From: Lachnospiraceae bacterium
Lineage (GTDB): Bacteria > Bacillota > Clostridia > Lachnospirales > Lachnospiraceae
Direction of reading: 5' to 3'
NCBI GenBank assembly: GCA_910575835.1
Contig: CAJTGB010000004.1
Coordinates: 1-64,000, forward strand
DNA length: 64,000 bases
The stretch's first letter is position 1. Every line of letters starts with the position of its first letter. The translations under genes and the position numbers were made by a program. The notes beneath the pieces were generated by a model. The model was not told where the DNA came from. It was given only the letters and a program-made list of their open reading frames with translations, and did not search any database. Shown in pieces: positions 26,740 to 34,838 of the stretch.

Positions 26740-26844
26740 CCGTTCCGTAAAAACAACACGTCCCTTTTTCTGAATTTTATTCCCGCGAGCAATGAGCCAA
26801 GCGGGCATGCTTGCATGTACATTTGGCGACTACCGCGGGGTCTT

Positions 26845-27245
26845 TTACTTTTTCTTCCGCGTCAAAAATATTCCAATGACCGTACCGATAAGGATAATCG
26901 GTGCGACTCTGACAAACAGCCATTCAAATGAGTGAAATGCCGTCCCTAGAACAGCGGTTTCAGGATCACTATAATCCCAGCCCGAGTAAGGACTTTCTAA
27001 TGCCAATAAGACTGCAAAAATTGAGAGTATCACTATACACAATAAGATAAGGATCCAAAGCGCAATTCTTTTTCTTGTGGTTTTTCTCTGTGCAAGCTGC
27101 AAGTTTATTACCTCTAATTTTGCGGAAATTGCCTTTAACTCATCAACTTCCGGTTTAATGACATTTTCTCCAAGCAATGTACTCACGGGTGTTTCAAGCA
27201 CTTCCGATATAGAAATCAACATATCTGAATCGGGAACAGACAGTC
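26845..27245 (-). pseudogene. XRE/membrane regulator, C-terminal part (split by outer element)
   Basis: Read on the minus strand, the frame begins LSVPDSDMLISISEVLETPV, the normal continuation of an XRE helix-turn-helix after WEQG, which is found at 63484. It continues through a linker (KPEVDELKAISAKLEVINLQ) to two membrane segments (IALWILILLCIVILSIFAVL and VRVAPIILIGTVIGIFL) and a KKK end. It is the chromosomal gene interrupted by the 36-kb nested element. Without excision, neither half makes a complete protein. Confidence 0.85.
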
Positions 27246-27247
27246 CC

Positions 27248-27267
27248 GTTTCCCTTAGTTAAAGATA
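27248..27267 (+). repeat. Outer element, left inverted end
   Basis: GTTTCCCTTAGTTAAAGATA. The partner at 63461-63480 in reverse complement differs only in the TT/AA pair in the middle. Confidence 0.8.
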
Positions 27268-27289
27268 TTGTTGGGTATCTCAAGATGTG

Positions 27290-28727
27290 TCATTCGATTT
27301 TGCCGATAAAGCGGTAGAAGATTTCCACTTCCTGTTCCCGGCTTCCGTCCTCACTTTTGACCGCTTCATGGACAAGGATTTTTTCAATCAGCGTATTCAG
27401 AAGTTCAGCCGTCAATTCTGTGGGATTGACATACTGTTTCATCAGACCTATCCACTTTTCAGCGTCAACCGCTGTCTGGGCGGCGGTCTCCATCGCTTCG
27501 TGAAGCCGTTCAATTTTTACGTCCAATTCTCGCTGTTCGCCCTGATACTTTTCGGACAGCATATTGAAATTGTATTCTGTAATGCGTCCGGCAGACCAGT
27601 CCTCATACATTTTTGCAAACAGGGTGTCTACTTCTGCTTTGCGCTTTTCCGCCTTTTTCAGTTCGGCTGTCTGCCGCTTCCTTGCAGTATTGCGTTCCTT
27701 GTCGCTGGCGTTAAGTAGCCGTTTCAGAAGTTTGTCCCCATCCTGCTGTGCCAGCACAGACCAGTATTGCAGACGGGAAAGGACATAGGCGTAAAGCACA
27801 TCATAGCGGATATAGTGCATGGAACACTGGTGCAATCCTTGCCCGTACTTGCTACAATGGTAGTGGGCATAGGGATTTTTGTTCTGGCTGTTCATACCAT
27901 AGGCCAGCGACCAGCCGCAGTCCGCACATTTTACCAGCCCGGAAAATATCTGTGTTGTGCCGTTCTTCTGCCGTCTGCGCCTGTTGCAAATCTGCTCCTG
28001 TACTTGACGGAACACATCTTCGGAAATAATCGCTTCGTGGGTGTTCTCCACACGATACCATTCCTCTTTTGGCTTGCGTACTTTCTTCTTGTTTTTGAAT
28101 GAAATGTTGGTCTGCTTATTGTGGACGCTGTGTCCGATATAGGTTTCCTCTTTCAGAATACTTTTCACCTGCGCTATCGTCCACGCATAGGCTTTTTCCT
28201 CCGGCGCTCCGGCATAGATATTTGCGAAAGTGCCGTATCTCTGGAAATTCAGCCAGCCGGGAGTAGGTACTTTTTCTTCGACCAAAATCCGTGTAATGCT
28301 GGCGGCTCCCCGGCCATGAACGGCAAGGTCAAAAATCTTTTCGATAATCCACCTTGTTTCCGGGTCAATCAGAAGATGGCCTTTCTTATCTGGGTCTTTG
28401 ACATAGCCAAGCGGAGCATAGGCTCCATAGTGTGCGCCATTTGCGAACCGTGTCCGCATGGCCGCCTTTACCTTTTTGCTGGTCTGGCGGGCGTGCATTT
28501 CATTCAGAATGTTGAGGAATGGGGCAAGCTCATTCTCTCCGTTGATGGTGTCCACATTGTCATTGACAGCGATATAGCGGACGCCTTTGCTGGGAAAGTA
28601 GATTTCCGTGTACTGGCCGGTCAGAATGTAGTTTCTGCCTAAGCGGGATAAATCCTTCGTAACAACGCAGTTGATTTTCCCGTCCTCAATGTCATCAATC
28701 ATTCTCTGAAAATCCGGCCTGTCAAAA
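27290..28727 (-). pseudogene. Outer large serine recombinase, C-terminal part
   Basis: The minus-strand frame runs from DRPDFQRMIDDIEDGK through [16 protein letters not shown], a recombinase domain (YGAYAPLGYVKD), a zinc ribbon (CADCGW) and a coiled coil to FYRFIGKIE. It lacks the catalytic-serine segment, which is found at 57506-57694 on the far side of the inner element. The two parts join exactly as GTNF/DRPDF. An in-frame extension to 28792 is inner-element DNA. The gene is inactive while interrupted and should be restored by excision of the insert. Confidence 0.9.
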
Positions 28728-28827
28728 GCTGACGTTAGATAACGATACTTTTGAAAACACTGGAAAATCAAGGTTTTTCGAGCGACGGACAAGCAGGGTA
28801 TTGTACTAAAAACTGAATACGACGCAG

Positions 28828-28877
28828 AAGCGGCGTTTCTTACTCTCTACATGGGAGAACAGGAACGCCGCTTTTTT
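28828..28877 (+). terminator. Terminator near inner element left end
   Basis: AAGCGGCGTT pairs with AACGCCGCTT followed by T bases, insulating the element from outside. Confidence 0.65.
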
Positions 28878-28885
28878 CATGCCCT

Positions 28886-29001
28886 TTGTTACGCAGTAGG
28901 GGCAGAAAAAGCCTTGCTACAAGCGGTTTTCCGGGCGCGTATCTGGCGCGGAAAGGGATTTATACCTTATCCCCCGAAACCGCGCTTCTACTGCGTAACA
29001 A
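28886..29001. repeat. 115-nt inverted-repeat module, copy 1
   Basis: TTGTTACGCAGTAG at 28886-28899 and CTACTGCGTAACAA at 28988-29001 are perfect 14-bp arms. The interior (GAAAAAGCCTTG, TTATACC) is related to copies at 49501-49614 and 59594-59708. It lies 25 bases before a replication-initiator-like gene, so an origin or control site is possible. Confidence 0.7.
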
Positions 29002-29026
29002 ATCCAAAGCAAAGGAGCTATGAACT

Positions 29027-30010
29027 ATGGCAGTTTTCAGAGTGGAACGAAACAAGGGCTATACCGTAATGAGCAACCACCACCTACGCAACAAGGAGCT
29101 TTCCCTAAAGGCAAAGGGGCTGTTGTCGCAAATGCTGTCACTCCCCGAAGATTGGGACTACACCTTGAAAGGCTTATCCCTTATCAACCGGGAGAAGATA
29201 GACGCTATCCGCGAAGCCATTAAGGAACTTGAACGCGCCGGGTATATCGTCCGTTCAAGGGAGCGCGACGAGAAAGGACGCTTGCGGGGCGCGGACTATG
29301 TGATATTCGAGCAGCCGCAGCCGCCTACGCCGGATTTACCTACATTGGAAAATCCAACATTGGATAATCCAATGCAGGAAAAACCAACATTGGAAAAACC
29401 TACGTTGGAAAATCCAACGCAATTAAATAAAGATATACAAAGAACTGACTTACCAAAAAAAGAAAAATCAAATACAGATTTATCAAGTACCCATTCCATT
29501 CCTATCCTTTCCCCTAACCCCTCTCCTTGCAGAGAAGCGGCTGCGCCGCCGGAACGGAAAGGAACGGAAGCGGCAGCACAGAGCGCAGTTGATATATACC
29601 GGGAAATCATCAAGGACAATATCGACTACCACATTCTCAAACAGGACATGAAGTTTGACAGTGACAGGCTGGACGAGATTGTAGACCTCATGCTTGAAAC
29701 CGTATGCACCGCCAGAAAGCGGGTACGGATTGCGGGGGACGACTACCCGGCAGAGCTTGTGAAGTCAAAGTTTATGAAACTAGACGGCGAGCATATCCGC
29801 TTTGTGCTTGACTGTATGCGGGAGAACACAACCAAAATCCGCAACATCAAGCAATATCTGAAAGCCGCCCTTTTCAACGCCCCGTCCACAATCGGCAACT
29901 ACTACACTTCCCTTGTCGCCCATGACATGGCAAGCGGCGCACTGTCACCGAAAAAGCCGCAGTACGGCGACCCGGACTATTATTCATGCAATGAGGGCGA
30001 AAGCCTGTAA
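29027..30010 (+). CDS. Replication initiator-like protein of conjugative element
   Basis: The 327-residue protein starts with a winged-helix region of RepA/DUF6017 type (AVFRVERNKGYTVMSNHHLR, AKGLLSQMLSLPEDWDY, AIKELERAGYIVR). A proline-rich spacer of pentapeptide repeats (PTLEN/PTLEK-like, residues about 102-130) and a C-terminal helical domain ending near DPDYYSCNEGESL follow. It may initiate replication of the excised circle or regulate transfer. ATG 29027 follows AAAGGAG. The variable spacer is coded by a visible DNA tandem repeat (29338-29422). Confidence 0.7.
   Translation: MAVFRVERNKGYTVMSNHHLRNKELSLKAKGLLSQMLSLPEDWDYTLKGLSLINREKIDAIREAIKELERAGYIVRSRERDEKGRLRGADYVIFEQPQPPTPDLPTLENPTLDNPMQEKPTLEKPTLENPTQLNKDIQRTDLPKKEKSNTDLSSTHSIPILSPNPSPCREAAAPPERKGTEAAAQSAVDIYREIIKDNIDYHILKQDMKFDSDRLDEIVDLMLETVCTARKRVRIAGDDYPAELVKSKFMKLDGEHIRFVLDCMRENTTKIRNIKQYLKAALFNAPSTIGNYYTSLVAHDMASGALSPKKPQYGDPDYYSCNEGESL
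29338..29422 (+). repeat. Short tandem repeat within the initiator-like gene
   Basis: Repeated 15-base units of the type CCAACATTGGAAAAA/T encode PTLEN or PTLEK. The copy number is likely to vary between strains. Confidence 0.6.
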
Positions 30011-30041
30011 CCACCCACAACCACAAAAGGAGGATTTTATT

Positions 30042-30263
30042 ATGGCACAGAAAATGACAGGAGCATTGGTATTTGACGAGCGCACCGACCGTTACGACAT
30101 CCGCTTTGACTTAAACAGCTACTACGGGGGCTTGCATTGCGGCGAGTGCTTTGACGTATTCGTGCGGGGCAAGTGGAAGCCGACCCGGATTGAGTACGGC
30201 GACAACTGGTATCTTGTGGGTATCAGAGCCGAGGACTTGAACGGGCTGCGGGTGCGTATCTGA
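30042..30263 (+). CDS. DUF5348-like small element protein
   Basis: The 73-residue protein (RTDRYDIRFDLNSYYGGLHC then GECFDV, WKPTRIEY and WYLVGI) looks like a small beta-rich DUF5348 protein that is common in Tn1549-type elements. Function is unknown. ATG 30042 follows AGGAGG. Confidence 0.65.
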   Translation: MAQKMTGALVFDERTDRYDIRFDLNSYYGGLHCGECFDVFVRGKWKPTRIEYGDNWYLVGIRAEDLNGLRVRI

Positions 30264-30304
30264 CCGCCGCCCCATAAAGAAACGCGAAAGGAGGACGCGA
30301 CAAA

Positions 30305-30781
30305 TTGCAGGACGAAGTAAACGAAAAGACCATAGCCCTTTACATCAAGACCGGGAAGCTGACCGCGCAGACGCTCCAAAAGGCAATGAAAGCCATACTG
30401 TCAAAGGGCAAAAAGCAGCTTGCAAAACCGCCACAGGGCAAGCAGAGCTTAAAGCAGCTTATGAAGCAGAACGCGGGCGTTTCCAACATTGAGATTACCG
30501 AGGGCAATATCAAAGCCTTTGAGAGTACGGCGAAAAAGTACGGTATCGACTTTGCGCTGAAAAAGGACGCGACGGAAAGCCCGCCCCGCTATCTGGTTTT
30601 CTTCAAGGGGCGGGACGCGGACGTACTGACCGCAGCCTTTAAGGAATTTTCCGCAAAAAAGCTGACACAGGAGAAAAAGCCCTCAATCCGAAAGCTGCTC
30701 TCTACCCTCAAAGAAGCTGCACAGGGCAGAAACGCGGAACGGGCAAAGGTCAAGAACAAGGACAGGGAGGTATCGCTATGA
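30305..30781 (+). CDS. PcfB-like conjugation protein (DUF3801)
   Basis: The 158-residue protein resembles PcfB, which works with the coupling protein PcfC to dock the relaxosome. The pattern is an N-terminal helix (EKTIALYIKTGKLTAQTLQK), a central ITEGNIKAFESTAKKYGI block, and a basic C-terminus with KKPSIRKLLSTLKE. It starts at TTG 30305 behind AAAGGAGG, and its stop overlaps the coupling protein start (ATGA). Confidence 0.8.
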   Translation: MQDEVNEKTIALYIKTGKLTAQTLQKAMKAILSKGKKQLAKPPQGKQSLKQLMKQNAGVSNIEITEGNIKAFESTAKKYGIDFALKKDATESPPRYLVFFKGRDADVLTAAFKEFSAKKLTQEKKPSIRKLLSTLKEAAQGRNAERAKVKNKDREVSL

Positions 30782-32586
30782 AGCCGGAAATCAAGAAGCT
30801 GCTTATCCTAAATCTCCCGTATCTGCTCTTTGTCTGGCTCTTTGATAAAGTGGGCGCGGCTGTCCGGCTCTCCCCCGGCGCGGACGCAAGCGCAAAGCTG
30901 CTACATCTTGGGGACGGTTTTACCGCCGCCTTTTCCAGTATCGCGCCGAGCTTCCACCCGGCAGACTTAGCTTTAGGCATTGCGGGGGCGGTCATTGTCC
31001 GGCTGATTATCTACACCAAAGGCAAGAACGCGAAGAAATACCGCCGCGGGACAGAATACGGTTCGGCGCGTTGGGGCGGGGCTGACGACATAAAGCCGTA
31101 CACCGACCCGGTATTTGAGAACAATATCCCCTTAACGCAGACGGAACGGCTCACCATGAACAGCCGCCCGAAGCAGCCGAAATACGCAAGAAACAAAAAT
31201 ATCCTTGTAATCGGCGGTTCCGGCAGCGGCAAGACCCGGTTCTTTGTGAAACCGTCGCTCATGCAATGTACGTCAAAGGATTTTCCAACGTCGTATATCG
31301 TCACTGACCCGAAAGGAACACTGATTTTGGAAACCGGGAAAATGTTACAGCGGTACAAATACCGTATCAAAGTGCTAAATACGATTAACTTCAAAAAATC
31401 CATGAAATACAATCCCTTTGCCTATCTGCGGAGCGAAAAGGACATTTTGAAGTTAGTCAATACCATTATCGCCAACACCAAAGGCGACGGGGAAAAATCC
31501 GGCGAGGATTTCTGGGTGAAAGCGGAAAAGCTCTACTACACCGCGCTAATCGGCTACATCTGGTATGAAGCCCCGGAGGACGAGAAGAACTTCACGACGC
31601 TGCTTGAGATGATAAATGCGTCGGAAGCCCGCGAGGACGACGAGGATTTCCAGAACCCGGTTGACCTCATGTTTGAACGTCTGGAAGAAAAAGACCCGGA
31701 ACATTTTGCAGTCAAGCAGTACAAAAAATACAAACTTGCGGCGGGCAAGACCGCAAAAAGCATACTTATCTCATGCGGCGCGAGGTTAGCCCCATTCGAC
31801 ATTAAGGAGCTGCGGGAGCTTATGGAAACCGACGAAATGGAGCTTGACACCATAGGCGACAGAAAGACCGCCCTTTTCGTCATCATCAGCGACACCGACG
31901 ACACTTTTAACTTTGTCGTTTCAATCCTTTACACACAGCTATTCAACTTGCTTTGTGACAAGGCAGATGATGAATACGGCGGGCGGCTTCCCGTCCATGT
32001 TAGGTGCTTACTTGATGAATTTGCGAATATCGGGCAGATACCAAAGTTTGAAAAGCTCATTGCAACGATACGGAGCCGGGAAATATCCGCGTCAATCATC
32101 TTGCAGAGCCAGTCACAGCTAAAAGCCATTTACAAAGACAACGCCGATACCATAGTCGGCAACTGCGACACCACGCTTTTCTTGGGCGGCAAGGAGAAAA
32201 CCACCCTTAAAGAAATATCGGAAATTTTAGGAAAAGAAACGATAGACAGCTTTAACACGTCCGAAACAAGGGGGCGGGAGCTTTCGCATGGGCTGAACTA
32301 TCAGAAATTGGGAAAGCAGCTTATGACGGAAGATGAAATTGCAGTCATGGACGGAGGGAAATGTATCTTGCAGCTACGCGGGGTGCGCCCGTTCTTTTCG
32401 GACAAATTCGACATAACGAAGCACCCGAAATACAAGTACCTGTCCGACGCAGACCCGAAGAACGCCTTTGACATGGAAAAGCACCTTAAACGCCGCCCCG
32501 CCATTGTCAAGCCCGACGAGGTTTTTGACTATTACGAGCTTGACGCGGCAGACTTACAGGAGGACGCAGACCATGAGGAAACGTAG
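30778..32586 (+). CDS. VirD4/TraG-type coupling ATPase
   Basis: The 602-residue type IV coupling protein brings the relaxase-DNA complex to the channel. N-terminal membrane segments (about residues 8-25 and 58-80) precede a Walker A IGGSGSGKTR near 142, Walker B-like LLDEFANIGQ near 412 and the RSREISASIILQSQSQLKAI block. It overlaps PcfB at its start and a small acidic-basic protein at its end, indicating one operon. It appears full length. Confidence 0.93.
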   Translation: MKPEIKKLLILNLPYLLFVWLFDKVGAAVRLSPGADASAKLLHLGDGFTAAFSSIAPSFHPADLALGIAGAVIVRLIIYTKGKNAKKYRRGTEYGSARWGGADDIKPYTDPVFENNIPLTQTERLTMNSRPKQPKYARNKNILVIGGSGSGKTRFFVKPSLMQCTSKDFPTSYIVTDPKGTLILETGKMLQRYKYRIKVLNTINFKKSMKYNPFAYLRSEKDILKLVNTIIANTKGDGEKSGEDFWVKAEKLYYTALIGYIWYEAPEDEKNFTTLLEMINASEAREDDEDFQNPVDLMFERLEEKDPEHFAVKQYKKYKLAAGKTAKSILISCGARLAPFDIKELRELMETDEMELDTIGDRKTALFVIISDTDDTFNFVVSILYTQLFNLLCDKADDEYGGRLPVHVRCLLDEFANIGQIPKFEKLIATIRSREISASIILQSQSQLKAIYKDNADTIVGNCDTTLFLGGKEKTTLKEISEILGKETIDSFNTSETRGRELSHGLNYQKLGKQLMTEDEIAVMDGGKCILQLRGVRPFFSDKFDITKHPKYKYLSDADPKNAFDMEKHLKRRPAIVKPDEVFDYYELDAADLQEDADHEET

Positions 32587-32743
32587 CGCAGAGGAAAAAC
32601 AAAAGCAGCTTGAACGGTTTTTAATGAATGTTGCGGAAGCCGCCGACGCTGCATTATGGGAGTATTGGCGGGAAAAGGAAGCGGAACACCGCCGTTTTGC
32701 AACGGAGTATGTCACGCGCCGGGGGCTTATCCCGCAACAGTGA
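32573..32743 (+). CDS. Small helical protein after the coupling ATPase
   Basis: A 56-residue charged helical peptide (RKRSAEEKQKQLERFLMNVA) starts at ATG 32573 inside the end of the coupling gene, with AGGAGG just before it. It is typical filler in this operon type. Function unknown. Confidence 0.55.
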   Translation: MRKRSAEEKQKQLERFLMNVAEAADAALWEYWREKEAEHRRFATEYVTRRGLIPQQ

Positions 32744-33154
32744 CAGCATGGCAGACCGCCGGGGGACAGGGGAAGCTACACTTCCCCTACGCTGCCTTGC
32801 GGCAGCTACCCCTTTGTGAACTTGCGGGAAGCGAACACCTTGCTACGCAAGCTATTCACTTCCCGCAAGTCTGAAAAAAACGTCCGGCAGCACAGCGGAA
32901 CACAGAAAGGAGCGATTGAAGCAATCACATCTATCCATACCGGCTACATGATACGCGCCCCCACTTTCCGGCGCAGTACACAGCGGCAGGAGCCGCACCC
33001 CTTACAACTGAATACCGCCGCGCCGCAGAACTTACGCAGCGCGGGGACAGCCGCCTTTACCAGAGGGCGGTTTTTTTGTGCGGCGGCGACCATACGCTGA
33101 CCGCCTTTTGTCCGCTTGCCGGACAGCCGCAGACGCGGCAGAAAGGATATATTT
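32744..33154. other. 410-base structured spacer in the transfer operon
   Basis: No gene with a credible start is visible. It contains several hairpins: GGGGAAG with CTTCCCC (near 32770), GCTGCC/GGCAGC, and a long one with ACTTGCGGGAAG at about 32821 and CTTCCCGCAAGT at about 32861. A terminator follows at 33051-33077. It may divide the operon or time expression of the channel genes. Confidence 0.4.
33051..33077 (+). terminator. Terminator before maff2
   Basis: CCGCC pairs with GGGCGG followed by seven T bases. Confidence 0.6.
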
Positions 33155-33370
33155 ATGGCATTTTTCAATAGCGCAGTAGACGTTTTGCAGACCCTTGTTG
33201 TAGCACTTGGAGCCGGGCTTGGTATCTGGGGCGTAATCAATCTGATGGAGGGCTACGGCAATGACAATCCGGGCGCAAAGAGCCAGGGCATGAAGCAGCT
33301 TATGGCGGGCGGCGGCGTTGCCCTTATCGGCATGACCCTTGTACCGCTGCTTTCCGGCTTGTTCGGTTAA
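33155..33370 (+). CDS. Maff2-family membrane protein
   Basis: The 71-residue protein has two hydrophobic helices around ALGAGLGIWGVINLMEGYGN, matching the Maff2 family of Tn1549/CTn-type elements, probably a pilin-like or channel subunit analogous to VirB2. ATG 33155 follows GAAAGGA. Confidence 0.85.
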   Translation: MAFFNSAVDVLQTLVVALGAGLGIWGVINLMEGYGNDNPGAKSQGMKQLMAGGGVALIGMTLVPLLSGLFG

Positions 33371-33389
33371 GAAGCGCGGGTAAAGGCTT

Positions 33390-34259
33390 ATGCAGAGCAT
33401 ACTTGACGCGATTAACGAATGGATAAAGGAAATCCTCATAGGAGCCATAAACGGTAATCTGTCAACTATGTTCGGGGACGTAAACGAAAAAGTCGGCACT
33501 ATCGCCGCAGAGGTAGGGCAGACCCCGCAAGGGTGGAACGCAAATATATTCTCCATGATACAGACCCTTAGTGAAAATGTAATCGTACCCATTGCGGGGC
33601 TTGTCATTACCTACGTCCTATGCTATGAGCTTATCAGCATGGTAACGGAAAAGAACAATATGCACGACGTTGACACTTCCATGTTCTTCAAGTGGGTGTT
33701 CAAGGCGTTTGTGGCAGTCTACCTTGTGACGCACACCTTTGACATTACTATGGCGGTGTTCGATATGGCGCAGCACGTTGTTTCCGGCGCGGCGGGGGTA
33801 ATCGGCGGCAGCACAGAGATTGATGTTGCCGCCGCCCTTGCTTCCATGCAGAGCGGGCTTGACGCTATGGAAATCCCCGAACTGCTCTTACTTGTCATGG
33901 AAACAAGCCTTGTGAGCTTGTGCATGAAAATCATGTCCGTACTGATAACCGTTATCCTCTACGGGCGCATGATAGAAATTTACCTTTACTGTTCGGTATC
34001 GCCTATCCCGTTTGCAACTATGACGAACCGGGAATGGGGGCAGATAGGAAACAACTACCTAAAATCCCTGTTCGCTATCGGTTTTCAAGGCTTCCTCATT
34101 ATGATATGCGTCGGCATTTACGCGGTTCTGGTAAACAACATGATAATAGCGGACAATCTGCACAGCGCGATATTCTCCCTTGCAGCCTATACCGTTATCC
34201 TCTGTTTCTCCCTGTTCAAATCCGGCGCACTGGCGAAGTCGATATTCTCCGCGCATTAG
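33390..34259 (+). CDS. VirB6-like polytopic channel protein
   Basis: The 289-residue membrane protein has at least five transmembrane segments (for example VIVPIAGLVITYVLCYELIS, FVAVYLVTHTFDI, SLFAIGFQGFLIMICVGIYA). It corresponds to the TrbL/VirB6-like component that follows Maff2 in clostridial transfer modules and forms part of the inner-membrane channel. Start ATG 33390. Confidence 0.83.
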   Translation: MQSILDAINEWIKEILIGAINGNLSTMFGDVNEKVGTIAAEVGQTPQGWNANIFSMIQTLSENVIVPIAGLVITYVLCYELISMVTEKNNMHDVDTSMFFKWVFKAFVAVYLVTHTFDITMAVFDMAQHVVSGAAGVIGGSTEIDVAAALASMQSGLDAMEIPELLLLVMETSLVSLCMKIMSVLITVILYGRMIEIYLYCSVSPIPFATMTNREWGQIGNNYLKSLFAIGFQGFLIMICVGIYAVLVNNMIIADNLHSAIFSLAAYTVILCFSLFKSGALAKSIFSAH

Positions 34260-34436
34260 CGGCGTGTCAAGGGCAGGGTGGAGATTTTCAGAGCGAAGCG
34301 GCGAAAATACGACCCGACCTTGACGCGGATAACCCCCATATAATACGGGCGGGCAAAGGGCATAGATTGACCTTTGCCTTGATTACCCTTATGGAAAATT
34401 ACAGCAACACCAAACCCAGAGAAAGGAGGTTTTCAC

Positions 34437-34838
34437 TTGGCGTATGTACCCGTACCCAAAGACTTATCCAAAGTCAAGACAAAAGTAGCTTTCAACCTTA
34501 CCAAACGGCAGATTGTATGTTTTGCGGCGGCTCTCCTGTTCGGCTTGCCGCTTTTCTTTCTGCTCAAAGACAGCACAGGCACAAGCCTTGCGTCTATGGC
34601 TATGATTGCCGTCATGCTGCCCTGTTTCCTCTTTGCCATGTATGAGAAGCATGGACAGCCCCTTGAAGTGGTGGTGAAGAACATCATACGGACAAAATTC
34701 ATAGCCCCCAAAGAACGACCATACAGGACAGACAACTTTTATTCCGTCTTAGAACGGCAGAGAAAACTTGAAAAGGAGGTATCAGCGATTGCAAAAGGAA
34801 ACACGAAGAAACAGCGCGGCGGGAAGCACAAAGCCTAA
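34437..34838 (+). CDS. PrgI family channel protein (VirB3-like)
   Basis: The 133-residue protein has two close membrane helices (residues 23-60, FAAALLFGLPLFFLL and MAMIAVMLPCFLFAMYEKHG). It fits PrgI/VirB3, which anchors the VirB4 ATPase. The start is TTG 34437 behind AAAGGAGG. The 3' end overlaps the VirB4 gene, as usual for this pair. Confidence 0.82.
   Translation: MAYVPVPKDLSKVKTKVAFNLTKRQIVCFAAALLFGLPLFFLLKDSTGTSLASMAMIAVMLPCFLFAMYEKHGQPLEVVVKNIIRTKFIAPKERPYRTDNFYSVLERQRKLEKEVSAIAKGNTKKQRGGKHKA

Noticed and set aside
28728-28792. Native start of the outer recombinase at 28792
   Set aside because: These 22 codons lie inside the inner element; the true N-terminus is at 57694.
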